From Chloroflexota bacterium (GTDB lineage: Bacteria; Chloroflexota; UBA4733): a DNA stretch of 31,105 nt. The DNA lies in assembly GCA_023381895.1 (NCBI GenBank), contig JAMCTA010000120.1, forward strand, positions 1 to 31,105, in the 5' to 3' direction. The notes under the pieces were generated by a model. That model worked only from the letters and a program-made list of their open reading frames with translations, did not search any database and was not told the origin of the DNA. Shown here piece after piece: positions 24,121 to 31,105 of this stretch. Numbering within the stretch: position 1 is the first letter of the stretch; each line of letters begins with the position of its first letter. The position numbers and the translations under genes are program-made.

Positions 24121-25409
24121 TGTTGCGCCATCGAGGACGAGAGCGGCTACTTCTGCTGCCCCCTATAGCTCTCCTGGCTGTTCTCGAAATGTCGCTCTCA
24201 TTGGAAGGGAAACAGTCTTTCGGGGCGACCTTTGCGGCAGTAGGTCTTTTCGGGTGCACATTCCTGGCCGGGAACATTGCACTCTCTGTGCGATGCTCCA
24301 ATGGGGATGAACTATTGCTACCTAGTGTGGCCTTGCTCACGTCGGTGGGACTGGCGTTCAATCTCCGCCTGCATCCCAGCACGTATCACCAACAGTTTGC
24401 TTGGATCATCTTAGCGGTGATCGTCACCGTGGGATTCGGTGCGAGCGGGTTCGATGTCTGGTGGCTTTCGCGCTTCAAGTACTCGTTTGCTTCCTTTGGA
24501 TTCTTACTTCTGGCGGCTACGGCCCTGTTCGGTCGCGAGATCAATGGCGCCCGATTGTGGCTAGCAGTAGGCCCCATCGAATTTCAGACGACTGAGCTCA
24601 TGAAGATTGTGCTCGCGGTATTCATGGCGGGATATCTCGAAGAGAAACGCGAGCTACTGACGCTTGGAGAGCACCGCTGGCGCGGTGTGCGTCTACCTCC
24701 CCTAGAATACATCGGTCCGCTCGCAGTGCTCTGGCTGGCATCGCTACTGTCGCTACTCTGGCAGAGAGACCTCGGAGGCACCTTACTGTTGCTCGGTGTC
24801 GCCCTGGCGATGCTGTATGTAGGAACCGAGCGTCTCTCCTACGTGTTCGGAGGCCTCCTGCTTTTCCTCCTCAACGTCGTGATTACCTATCATTTCTTTG
24901 GCTACGTTCGATCCCGAGTCAATGTCTGGCTGGATCCGTGGGCCCACGCGCGTAGTCAAGGTTATCAGATCGTACAGGCACTCTATGCGGTGAGCAGTGG
25001 CGGACTCTTCGGGTCGGGCATTGGACGGGGATACCCCGGTTATATCCCAGAGGTCCATACAGACTTCATCTTTGCAGCCATCGGCGAGGAACTTGGTCTG
25101 CTGGGGGGCTTTGCCCTCCTCACAGTCTTCGCCATTCTGGTCATGCGATCCTTTCGTATCGCGATACGCTGCAGCGGAACGTTTGAGCGACTGCTCGCGA
25201 CTGGACTCGGCGCGCTTCTGGCGCTGCAGACGCTCGTCATCGTAGCGGGTAATCTGGAGGTAATTCCCCTTACAGGCATTACCCTACCCTTCGTAAGCTA
25301 TGGGGGAAGCTCGATGATCATCAACGCGGTGATCGTTGGGCTGCTCCTCCGCCTCTCCGCGTCTCAGGTCGCCTCTCGAGGACAGCCCGTAGGAATCCTT
25401 CTGACTTGA
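24120..25409 (+). CDS. SEDS-family peptidoglycan polymerase (FtsW/RodA/SpoVE)
   Basis: A 429-residue polytopic membrane glycosyltransferase that polymerises lipid II. SEDS motifs present: GREINGARLWLAVGPIEFQ followed by TTELMK (near residue 140), QRDLGG (near 215), WLDPWAHARSQGYQIVQ with the Asp of the extracellular catalytic region (near 270), SGGLFGSGIGRG, and VSYGGSSMI near the end. About ten membrane segments are expected. FtsW or RodA cannot be decided from the sequence alone and no class B PBP gene is next to it. ATG 24120 overlaps the reductase stop; TTG 24114 is an alternative. Its coupling to a redox gene is unexpected for a cell wall enzyme. Confidence 0.92.
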   Translation: MLRHRGRERLLLLPPIALLAVLEMSLSLEGKQSFGATFAAVGLFGCTFLAGNIALSVRCSNGDELLLPSVALLTSVGLAFNLRLHPSTYHQQFAWIILAVIVTVGFGASGFDVWWLSRFKYSFASFGFLLLAATALFGREINGARLWLAVGPIEFQTTELMKIVLAVFMAGYLEEKRELLTLGEHRWRGVRLPPLEYIGPLAVLWLASLLSLLWQRDLGGTLLLLGVALAMLYVGTERLSYVFGGLLLFLLNVVITYHFFGYVRSRVNVWLDPWAHARSQGYQIVQALYAVSSGGLFGSGIGRGYPGYIPEVHTDFIFAAIGEELGLLGGFALLTVFAILVMRSFRIAIRCSGTFERLLATGLGALLALQTLVIVAGNLEVIPLTGITLPFVSYGGSSMIINAVIVGLLLRLSASQVASRGQPVGILLT

Positions 25410-25460
25410 TCAGGCGCGGAGCCGGTTGAAGTAGGAAGGGGCCAACGTGGGAGGCAAGCT

Positions 25461-26597
25461 CTACGGTCGAGTGGAGTGAGGATGCTGTTGTGGTACTTCC
25501 GGCGGCCGCGGTCTCCTGGGACGCTGGGGTAAGAGTACGATCACCGCAAAGGCGATGACGAGCAGCAAGAGAAAGCCAAAAAGCTTCTGCGTCTTCTCTA
25601 AGAACAGGGCCGCGATTCCGGCGATGGCGGTGATCGCGTAGAGCAGGCCGAGTATCATTGGAGGTGTGTATCCGGCCGAGAGCAGGCGATGGTGCAGGTG
25701 TCCGAGATCGAAGTGCATTGGTGCGCGTCCAGTACGAGTACGCGTGTAGATGGTGTACGCATAATCAAGTATCGGGATCCCGAGAACCAGCAGTGCCGTA
25801 GCGAGCCGGGCGCCGCCGAGAATCGACAGCATGCTGAGAAGATAACCGAGAAAGTGGGATCCCGTGTCTCCCATGATGAGACGGGATGGGGGCCAGTTCC
25901 ACACGAGAAACCCGCAGCAGACGGCTGTGAGGAGTAGCAGCAGTTGCGCAACACCAAATTCACCCGTCATGTACCTCAACGTATGGATGCCTAAGGCAGC
26001 TGCGGCGATCGCGACAACGCCGCCGGCAAGCCCGTCCACGCCATCGAGTGCGTTCACCGCATTCATCATCCCGGTGAACCAGAGCAGGGTAACGGGGACA
26101 GCGAGAAATAGTGGCAGGGTGAGGGGAGCTGCCAGAGGGTTAGGGTCCAGCGGGTTGTTGAGTGGCGTGGAGACGTGGTCGATGCGCAACCCGAACAAGA
26201 AGGCCAGAGCCGCAACGACAAGCTGGGCGCCCAGCTTTGTCGCTGGTGATAGGCCGCGGATGTCATCGGCAATCATGATCACTGCGATGAGCACAGCGCA
26301 GGCGAGTCCGCCGGCGAACTGAGGGATGAAGCTCGGTGGGAGCGTATGTACGGCCATGACGACAGAGAGGGGAACGTAGGCGAGCAGCATGCCTACACCG
26401 CCCAAGCGCGGCTTCGGGGTTCGGTGGATGCGGCGCGGGCTCGGCATATCCAGCCACTCGAAGTGGCGGGCCACGGCGTCAACACCGCGGCAAAATGCCA
26501 CAGAGAGCGCAAACCCAACGATAAGCACGATCCACCACCAGGAAGACGTGAGGAGGGTCTTCAGAGTGAACCCGGCTTCAGGGCCTAGGCCGGACAT
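25461..26597 (-). CDS. WecA/TagO-like undecaprenyl-phosphate N-acetylhexosamine-1-phosphate transferase
   Basis: A 378-residue polytopic membrane protein of the MraY/WecA superfamily, which transfers a sugar-1-phosphate from a UDP-sugar onto undecaprenyl phosphate. Motifs: ADDIRGLSP (metal and substrate binding), NAVNALDGVDGLAGG, MGDTGSHFLGY, and DLGHLHHRLLSAG, which is the WecA/TagO-type HHR loop rather than the MraY form. The tail is basic and proline-rich. ATG 26597 has AGAGGG just upstream on the complement. It probably starts synthesis of a secondary wall polymer or capsule. It lies 47 bases after the metallopeptidase gene as last member of the leftward run and converges with the SEDS gene, 51 bases apart. 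Confidence 0.92.
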   Translation of the reverse strand: MSGLGPEAGFTLKTLLTSSWWWIVLIVGFALSVAFCRGVDAVARHFEWLDMPSPRRIHRTPKPRLGGVGMLLAYVPLSVVMAVHTLPPSFIPQFAGGLACAVLIAVIMIADDIRGLSPATKLGAQLVVAALAFLFGLRIDHVSTPLNNPLDPNPLAAPLTLPLFLAVPVTLLWFTGMMNAVNALDGVDGLAGGVVAIAAAALGIHTLRYMTGEFGVAQLLLLLTAVCCGFLVWNWPPSRLIMGDTGSHFLGYLLSMLSILGGARLATALLVLGIPILDYAYTIYTRTRTGRAPMHFDLGHLHHRLLSAGYTPPMILGLLYAITAIAGIAALFLEKTQKLFGFLLLLVIAFAVIVLLPQRPRRPRPPEVPQQHPHSTRP

Positions 26598-26644
26598 TCA
26601 TACCCTCTTTCACGGTCTCACCATCGTTGGTACATCTTACAGGC

Positions 26645-28666
26645 TCAACTGCCCGGACCCGGCTTGAGGGCAATGCGAAATGCGGCCGGCTGGGTAGTTT
26701 TATCTGCTAATGCTGACACCGCAACGATCACCTGCTGAGTCCCCGGTGGGAGGGAAGCAAGGTTGAGATCCCCCCGGTTCGACGCGTCCAGATGGAGGGG
26801 GGTAACCGTCGTGCGCGCTCCTTCAGCGATGAGCTGCACCAAGAACTTCACCTTGACGTTATTGGGGACATAGTACCAGCCGTGAGCTACCCAGTTCTGG
26901 CCAGCTCGCCCGGATTCATCGAGGCCGATCTGCGGAATGCGTACGTTGCGGATTGCAGCACCAGGACCACTGTACTCCTCATCGGTCACGTACTCGAAGC
27001 GGACGAGAACGTTGCGGCCAGCATATGGAGTGAGATCAACGTGTTCGTGCCACCAGATCAGGACCGGCGACCCTGGAGTGAGACTCTCTCCCGTGTACCC
27101 CACACCGAGGTTTGCACCGGTGGGGTTAGCGGTTGTTGTGTGCGTGGCTGGTAGAAGCTGCCACCTCTTGCCGCCATTGGTCGACACCTCCACGTAGAGG
27201 TAGTCGTAGTCCTTTTCTATGTCGAGCCAAAGGTCGAAAGAGAGCGTCGCCGACTGCACGTGAGTGAGATCGACCTGGCGGGTTAGCGTCGTGTCGATGA
27301 GATCGCCATGATTGCTCCACCACTGATCGGATGTGTATGGAAGCGTGGGCAGGAGCCGAACGGTCTGCGCGCCCGCAAACACGAGTCGCTTCCGGATGTC
27401 GAGAGTGTCAATGCGATAGTAGCTGGTTCCGAACGGAGCTACAGACCCGTCGACTGTGCTTACCAGCGGTGTGATGACTGCCGACCCGGCTGTGCCGTGC
27501 AAAGCCTTGTAGGCGAATGCTCCACCATCGACGGTGGAGTTGTTCAGCACATTCGCTACGACCCACTGCGCGAAGACCTGGTCGGCTGAAGCGCCCTTCG
27601 ACTGGAGATACTCATTGATCATTGCCCAGTCGTTCAAAGGTGAAGACAGCAGCGTGTAAAAGAGTGATGGCGGTCCATAATGCTGAGCGAGATAGGCAAT
27701 GAAGAGGAACGCGGCTCCATAGTGAGCTAGTACTGCGGTGGGTGAGTCTGACCAATCAGTGAGCTGTGTTCCTGGCGCCTTCAGAAAGGCATCCGCGAGC
27801 CTATCAACGGAGAAACCGGCGAGGTACTCAGCGTAGACTGACATGCCTTCATTCACCCATGCGGAATCGGCTGGGTGATGGTCCCAGTGGATCAAATGTT
27901 GCAGTTCGTGCACGAGAGTGTCTTCCAATGCCGGACTTCCTACCTTGTCCACGGTCTCATTGATGTAGATGGCATTACGCTGGTTGCTGGAAGGCGCTAT
28001 ACAGCGGAGATACTGATCACTGGCGGTGAAGTACCCGGCCACTCCTTGTAGCTTGGCAACGACAATAGTAAGCCTGTTCAGCCCAGAAAGATCCGGAAAC
28101 CTGGGCTTACCAAAGGTTGTTACGTCGAGAGGATAGATCTTCTGTTCGAATTCTTGAGCGGCTGTCTGCAGTTGCTCCTGAGTGACCGGAACGCCGTCTT
28201 CGACGTACCACAAGGCGTGAGGGCTCAAGTATACGAGTGTGGTGTTGATGACTTCGCGGGTACGAGTCACTTCATCGTCGACCGAAAATGATACATGACT
28301 ACCGATAGTCGTTGCCGTGCCAAGCACTGGGGTTGGTGTGGCGCAAGTAGGATGCACGACTCGTTCGACTAATGCAGTGAGGCTGCGAAAGGGAACTGAA
28401 GCAGTGAGGTCACGTGTGGGGGCGACTGAAACAGTTGGTGGAGGCCGCGCACTGCTCACGCTCGACGCTGCGGTTGCATGCGCGGTCGCCGTCGGCGCGA
28501 CTGAAGACCGCTGAGCTAGAGGTGTTTGGGTAACACCGAAGCGTTGCTCAACCGCGCTAGACGTGGTCGCCATCGCCGTCGAGCGTGTTGGAGCAGGCAC
28601 CAAGGCGCAGCCCACGAGCGTGAGCGTCAGCACTCCAAGGACAACGACGCTCTGTCTCAGCCGCAT
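26645..28666 (-). CDS. Lipoprotein zinc metallopeptidase of the gluzincin type with an immune-inhibitor-A-like C-terminal region
   Basis: A 673-residue exported protein. The N-terminus is a lipoprotein signal peptide with lipobox LVGC, followed by a Ser/Thr/Ala/Pro-rich linker (about 25-85). The peptidase core has His253-Glu-Leu-Gln-His257 and, 16 residues on, Glu273 in WVNEGMSVYAEYL, forming a complete HExxH...E zinc site. The C-terminal part (about 420-600) contains YVEVSTNGGKRWQ and DLTPYAGRNVLVRFEYVTD, resembling the beta-sandwich of immune inhibitor A (M6) peptidases. It should act outside the cell, anchored to the membrane; the substrate is unknown. ATG 28666 overlaps the pnp stop by 10 bases, and the ribosome-binding site is weak, so translation is probably coupled. 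Confidence 0.8.
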   Translation of the reverse strand: MRLRQSVVVLGVLTLTLVGCALVPAPTRSTAMATTSSAVEQRFGVTQTPLAQRSSVAPTATAHATAASSVSSARPPPTVSVAPTRDLTASVPFRSLTALVERVVHPTCATPTPVLGTATTIGSHVSFSVDDEVTRTREVINTTLVYLSPHALWYVEDGVPVTQEQLQTAAQEFEQKIYPLDVTTFGKPRFPDLSGLNRLTIVVAKLQGVAGYFTASDQYLRCIAPSSNQRNAIYINETVDKVGSPALEDTLVHELQHLIHWDHHPADSAWVNEGMSVYAEYLAGFSVDRLADAFLKAPGTQLTDWSDSPTAVLAHYGAAFLFIAYLAQHYGPPSLFYTLLSSPLNDWAMINEYLQSKGASADQVFAQWVVANVLNNSTVDGGAFAYKALHGTAGSAVITPLVSTVDGSVAPFGTSYYRIDTLDIRKRLVFAGAQTVRLLPTLPYTSDQWWSNHGDLIDTTLTRQVDLTHVQSATLSFDLWLDIEKDYDYLYVEVSTNGGKRWQLLPATHTTTANPTGANLGVGYTGESLTPGSPVLIWWHEHVDLTPYAGRNVLVRFEYVTDEEYSGPGAAIRNVRIPQIGLDESGRAGQNWVAHGWYYVPNNVKVKFLVQLIAEGARTTVTPLHLDASNRGDLNLASLPPGTQQVIVAVSALADKTTQPAAFRIALKPGPGS

Positions 28667-29475
28667 CGAGCAAGCACTGACCTGACGAGTTGTACGATGT
28701 CCGGTACACGCTGCCCAACTGCCTCTTGAACGCTCTGGTGGTCGACTTCGCCCGCTGCGCTACCAAAAGCGCTATTGGAGATGCAGCTGATCGCAGCAAC
28801 ACGGAGCCCGAGCTGGCGTGCCACAACGACCTCGTTCGCCGTAGACATGCCGACAGCCTGAGCGCCGATGATCCGCAGAAATTGCAGCTCTGCTGGAGTC
28901 TCGTACGACGGCCCGCTCACCATCGCATAGACTCCCTCTTCGAGTACGGTTCCGAACTCACGGGCAGCGGCGAGGAAGATGCGACGCAGTTCCAGGTCGT
29001 ATGCGTGACCCATCGCCACAAAGCGATTCAGTCCCGAGCTCACGGGTCCTCTTAGAGGATTGAGACCGGTCAATGCGGGGAAGTTGATATGGTCCCGAAT
29101 CAGCATGAGTGACCCTGCCGGGAAGTCCTCTGTCACTCCTCCTGAAGCGTTGGTGAGGAGCAGATTCTTGATCCCGAGCTGCGCGAGTAAGCGTATGGGT
29201 TGGGCAGACTGGGCCGCACTCAACCCCTCATAGGTATGGAGTCTGCCCTCGATGATGACGAGAGCAGTACCCTCGATGCGTCCGAGATGGAACATTCCAC
29301 GGTGTCCTTCCACGGTCGTCTGCGCGAGACCCGGGACTTGAGAAAACGGAACAGAACGGATGACTGTGACCGCCTTGAGAAAGTCCACAAAGCCAGAGCC
29401 GAGCACGATACCCCACGTTGGCTGAAGCTGCGGCTGGTGCAGCATAGCGGCGGCTTGGGCGAGCTCAGACGTCAA
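28657..29475 (-). CDS. punA: Purine nucleoside phosphorylase (trimeric PNP/MTAP family)
   Basis: A 272-residue enzyme that phosphorolyses purine (deoxy)nucleosides to base and (deoxy)ribose-1-phosphate. Conserved features: GIVLGSGF phosphate loop, EGHRGMFHLG, EGRLHTYEG, LTNASGGV, SGPSYETPAE and VGMSTANEVVVA, all in the order of the low-molecular-mass PNP family. The TTG start at 29475 has GAGGAG 6 bases upstream and lies 3 bases after the Xer gene stop. In Bacillus the equivalent pupG lies in an operon with xerD (ripX) and drm, so the Xer-PNP linkage is old. Its product could salvage purines or feed central metabolism. Confidence 0.94.
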   Translation of the reverse strand: MTSELAQAAAMLHQPQLQPTWGIVLGSGFVDFLKAVTVIRSVPFSQVPGLAQTTVEGHRGMFHLGRIEGTALVIIEGRLHTYEGLSAAQSAQPIRLLAQLGIKNLLLTNASGGVTEDFPAGSLMLIRDHINFPALTGLNPLRGPVSSGLNRFVAMGHAYDLELRRIFLAAAREFGTVLEEGVYAMVSGPSYETPAELQFLRIIGAQAVGMSTANEVVVARQLGLRVAAISCISNSAFGSAAGEVDHQSVQEAVGQRVPDIVQLVRSVLARCG

Positions 29476-29478
29476 GTG

Positions 29479-30375
29479 CTACTCCTCAGCCACGCCGTGC
29501 TCTTGATGCAATCGAGTGTGGGCATATGCTTTAGTGGAAGACGTGTGAGCGTGCCCGAGCAAGTGCTGTACATCTGAGAGCCCGGCGCCGTTGTGCAACA
29601 TGACTGCAGCGCACGAGTGGCGTAGAACACGGGGAGAAACGCCGGCGAGGCCGGCGCGCTGCGCATACTGCTTGACGATAAGCCAGAAGCCCTGGCGAGT
29701 CAGCCGTCCCCCACGCGCATTGACGAACAACGCTCTCTCGCCGGCGCTCCCATTGAGAACTAGGCGCCCACTCTCCAGGTAAGCGTCAAGGGCTTCGCGA
29801 GCTTTCCCGTCTGCGTGCACGACACGAGAGCGATTTCCACTGCGAACGCGTATGGCACTCCCGATCACGTCGTCGATGTCAAGCGCGACGAGTTCGCTGG
29901 GCAGCAAACCAGAAGCAATCATCAGCCGCAACATAGCGCGATCGCGCAGCGCCTTTGCAGTATCGGCGGCAGTGGCCGCCTCACTGCATTCCACAGCGGC
30001 GACGAGCTGCTGCAATGTGGTCTCGGTCACTACCTCTGGCGCTCGCTTCACCGGTGGAGGCATCGTCAGCGCCTTTGCGGGATCACGGTGGACCCGGTGC
30101 TCCTTAACCAAGAAGCGGTAAAGGGCTCTGACTGACGCGATCTTGCGAGCACGAGTCGTCGCCTTGGCATACCGTGCGTCCAGGTCGCGCTTGTACTCGA
30201 CAATGTCGGAGGCAGTGACATCCCATGAATCACAGCCGTGGGCCTCCAGAAATGAGCGAAACTGCTCAAGGTCGCTTCTGTACGCCATGATCGTGTTCTC
30301 AGATGTTATTCGCTGCTGAGCTGCGTCTCGCTCGCGGAGATAGCGCAGAAAGTTCTCTATATCTTCCTGCACCAT
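29479..30375 (-). CDS. XerC/XerD-like tyrosine recombinase with degenerate active site
   Basis: A 298-residue protein with the full Xer plan: an N-terminal SAM-like core-binding domain (about 1-105) and a C-terminal catalytic-type domain. In active XerD the residues are Arg148, Lys172, His244, Arg247, His270 and Tyr279. Here the first Arg is Leu158 (SGLLPSEL, CTG codon at 29902-29904), the beta-hairpin Lys is absent (RVRSGNRSR), and the first His is Arg249 (SPRVLRH). Arg252, His275 and the nucleophile Tyr284 remain. It has no frameshift or stop, so it seems maintained. It may bind DNA without full recombination activity. ATG 30375 is preceded by a weak site; it is the first gene after a strong promoter. 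Confidence 0.85.
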   Translation of the reverse strand: MVQEDIENFLRYLRERDAAQQRITSENTIMAYRSDLEQFRSFLEAHGCDSWDVTASDIVEYKRDLDARYAKATTRARKIASVRALYRFLVKEHRVHRDPAKALTMPPPVKRAPEVVTETTLQQLVAAVECSEAATAADTAKALRDRAMLRLMIASGLLPSELVALDIDDVIGSAIRVRSGNRSRVVHADGKAREALDAYLESGRLVLNGSAGERALFVNARGGRLTRQGFWLIVKQYAQRAGLAGVSPRVLRHSCAAVMLHNGAGLSDVQHLLGHAHTSSTKAYAHTRLHQEHGVAEE

Positions 30376-30462
30376 CTATCTATCCATTCCCTTGTCGAAG
30401 CTGAGGCGGTTGGGGCAAAGACAGCACCACCGGGACAGGGTAGGTGCGCTCGCCATTTGAGC

Positions 30463-30490
30463 ATTGTAGCAGTACCGATAGAATGGTCAA
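30463..30490 (-). promoter_or_regulatory. Strong sigma70-type promoter for the xer-pnp-metallopeptidase-wecA run
   Basis: On the - strand, TTGACC (complement of 30485-30490) and TACAAT (complement of 30463-30468) are 16 bases apart, and a TGC immediately before the -10 makes it an extended -10. Five of six positions match in both boxes. The predicted start, about 30456, gives a leader of roughly 80 bases before the Xer ATG at 30375. It lies in the 171-base gap after the dehydratase stop. Confidence 0.65.
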
Positions 30491-30546
30491 TCGCGGAGGA
30501 CGGTGTGGCTATCCGGGACCTGTGAGGGCGAGAGTTGCTACTCGGG

Positions 30547-31105
30547 CTATAGAGAGGGCCGCAGGAAGTCGAAGTCACATCCCTCGTCAGCCTGAAGGAC
30601 GTGCTCAGCGAACAGCCTTGCGTAGCCACGCTCAGGAACTGCGGGCCAGCGGCCTTCGATTGCCCGCCTCTTCAACTCCCGATCATCAATGAGCACGGTG
30701 AGTGCGCGGTGTTCCCAATCTAGCTCTACCTCGTCTCCCGTGTACACAAGACCCAAGGGGCCGCCGCTGGCCGCTTCTGGACACACGTGTAGAACGACGG
30801 TGCCGAATGCGGTCCCGCTCATTCGAGCGTCTGAGATGCGGAGCATGTCGCGGATACCTTGCCGCAGCAGTGCTCGAGGAATCGGGAGGTTTCCGACCTC
30901 GGGCATTCCCGGGCCGCCAAGCGGGCCTGCTCCTCCCAGCACGAGGGCGTCTTCCGGATTGATCTGGTCCTCATCGGTATCCGCCGCTTCAAGCAGCGCG
31001 TCATAGCTGTGAAATACGTGCGCCCGCGCACGGTGCTGCAGCAGCGACCTAGTAGCTGCTGAATGCTTGAGGATCGCTCCGTGCGGGGCAAGATTCCCAT
31101 ACACA
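30547..31105 (-). CDS. IlvD/Edd-family dehydratase, probably L-arabonate (sugar acid) dehydratase; C-terminal part
   Basis: The frame is open through the window edge, so only the last 185 or so residues are present; the N-terminal iron-sulfur ligands are outside. The visible part has GNLAPHGAILK, GPLGGPGMPEVG, ISDARMSGTAFGTVVLHVCPEAASGGPLG and a C-terminal YARLFAEHVLQADEGCDFDF. The middle segments define the IlvD/Edd family; the C-terminal ADEGCDFDF is typical of pentonate dehydratases that convert L-arabonate or D-xylonate to the 2-keto-3-deoxy acid, rather than of IlvD or Edd. Substrate is inference. The candidate alpha-ketoglutaric semialdehyde dehydrogenase at the left end would act two steps later in the same pathway. 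Confidence 0.8.
   Translation of the reverse strand, partial: VYGNLAPHGAILKHSAATRSLLQHRARAHVFHSYDALLEAADTDEDQINPEDALVLGGAGPLGGPGMPEVGNLPIPRALLRQGIRDMLRISDARMSGTAFGTVVLHVCPEAASGGPLGLVYTGDEVELDWEHRALTVLIDDRELKRRAIEGRWPAVPERGYARLFAEHVLQADEGCDFDFLRPSL

Noticed and set aside
29815..30135. 106-residue open frame antisense to the Xer-like gene
   Set aside because: Composition and position are those of a shadow frame; the opposite strand encodes a clear recombinase fold.
29479..30375. Xer-like gene as an integrase of a mobile element
   Set aside because: No attachment-site repeats, excisionase or phage genes nearby; the operon context with PNP is chromosomal and conserved in type.

Overview
The window is moderately GC-rich, gene-dense bacterial chromosome, almost entirely housekeeping in content. 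Protein features fit a Chloroflexota-like bacterium: a cysteinyl-tRNA synthetase with a CGVTP variant of the N-terminal motif, a plastid/cyanobacterial-type HxxxYG motif in one E2, a PGI-like protein related to the PGI half of Tal-PGI fusions, an FtsEX/PcsB-type division module, lipoprotein anchoring, and frequent GTG/TTG starts. The taxonomic placement is inference; no rRNA, tRNA, CRISPR array, prophage or intact insertion sequence was seen.

Left part (1-3966, + strand): the 3' end of an alpha-ketoglutaric-semialdehyde-type aldehyde dehydrogenase, two adjacent half-length TSUP membrane proteins, and a stand-alone phosphoglucose-isomerase-like protein. A 320-base gap follows and holds a foldback, MITE-like element (3720-3865). 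Next (3967-8432, - strand) come ychF and an envC/pcsB-like M23 hydrolase, ftsE, ftsX run that controls septal peptidoglycan hydrolysis.

Central part (8733-25409, mainly + strand): an orphan parA, converging on a 69-aa conserved-looking small gene (- strand). Then a long co-directional series: pyruvate-dehydrogenase-type E2, lipA, lipB, acpS, fabD, an ispD-ispF fusion, cysS, rlmB, sucA, sucB, a CDGSH iron-sulfur protein, a Rieske ferredoxin, a ferredoxin reductase and an FtsW/RodA (SEDS) polymerase. The theme is lipoylation (LipA and LipB make the cofactor carried by both E2 proteins), 2-oxoacid oxidation, fatty acid initiation, isoprenoid precursors and Fe-S electron transfer.

Right part (25461-31105, - strand): a good sigma70-type promoter (30463-30490) precedes a tightly packed run of a Xer-like tyrosine recombinase, purine nucleoside phosphorylase, a large lipoprotein zinc metallopeptidase and a WecA/TagO-like phospho-sugar transferase. 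The Xer-like protein lacks three of the six catalytic residues. The window ends inside an IlvD/Edd-family sugar-acid dehydratase that most resembles L-arabonate dehydratase. With the aldehyde dehydrogenase at the left edge, it suggests that this organism oxidises a pentose to 2-oxoglutarate, which the SucAB complex encoded between them would consume.

No unequivocally new defence or mobile system was found. The most interesting items are the catalytically degenerate Xer in a conserved operon context, the foldback element, the paired half-TSUP genes, and the CDGSH/Rieske/reductase cassette coupled to a SEDS gene.
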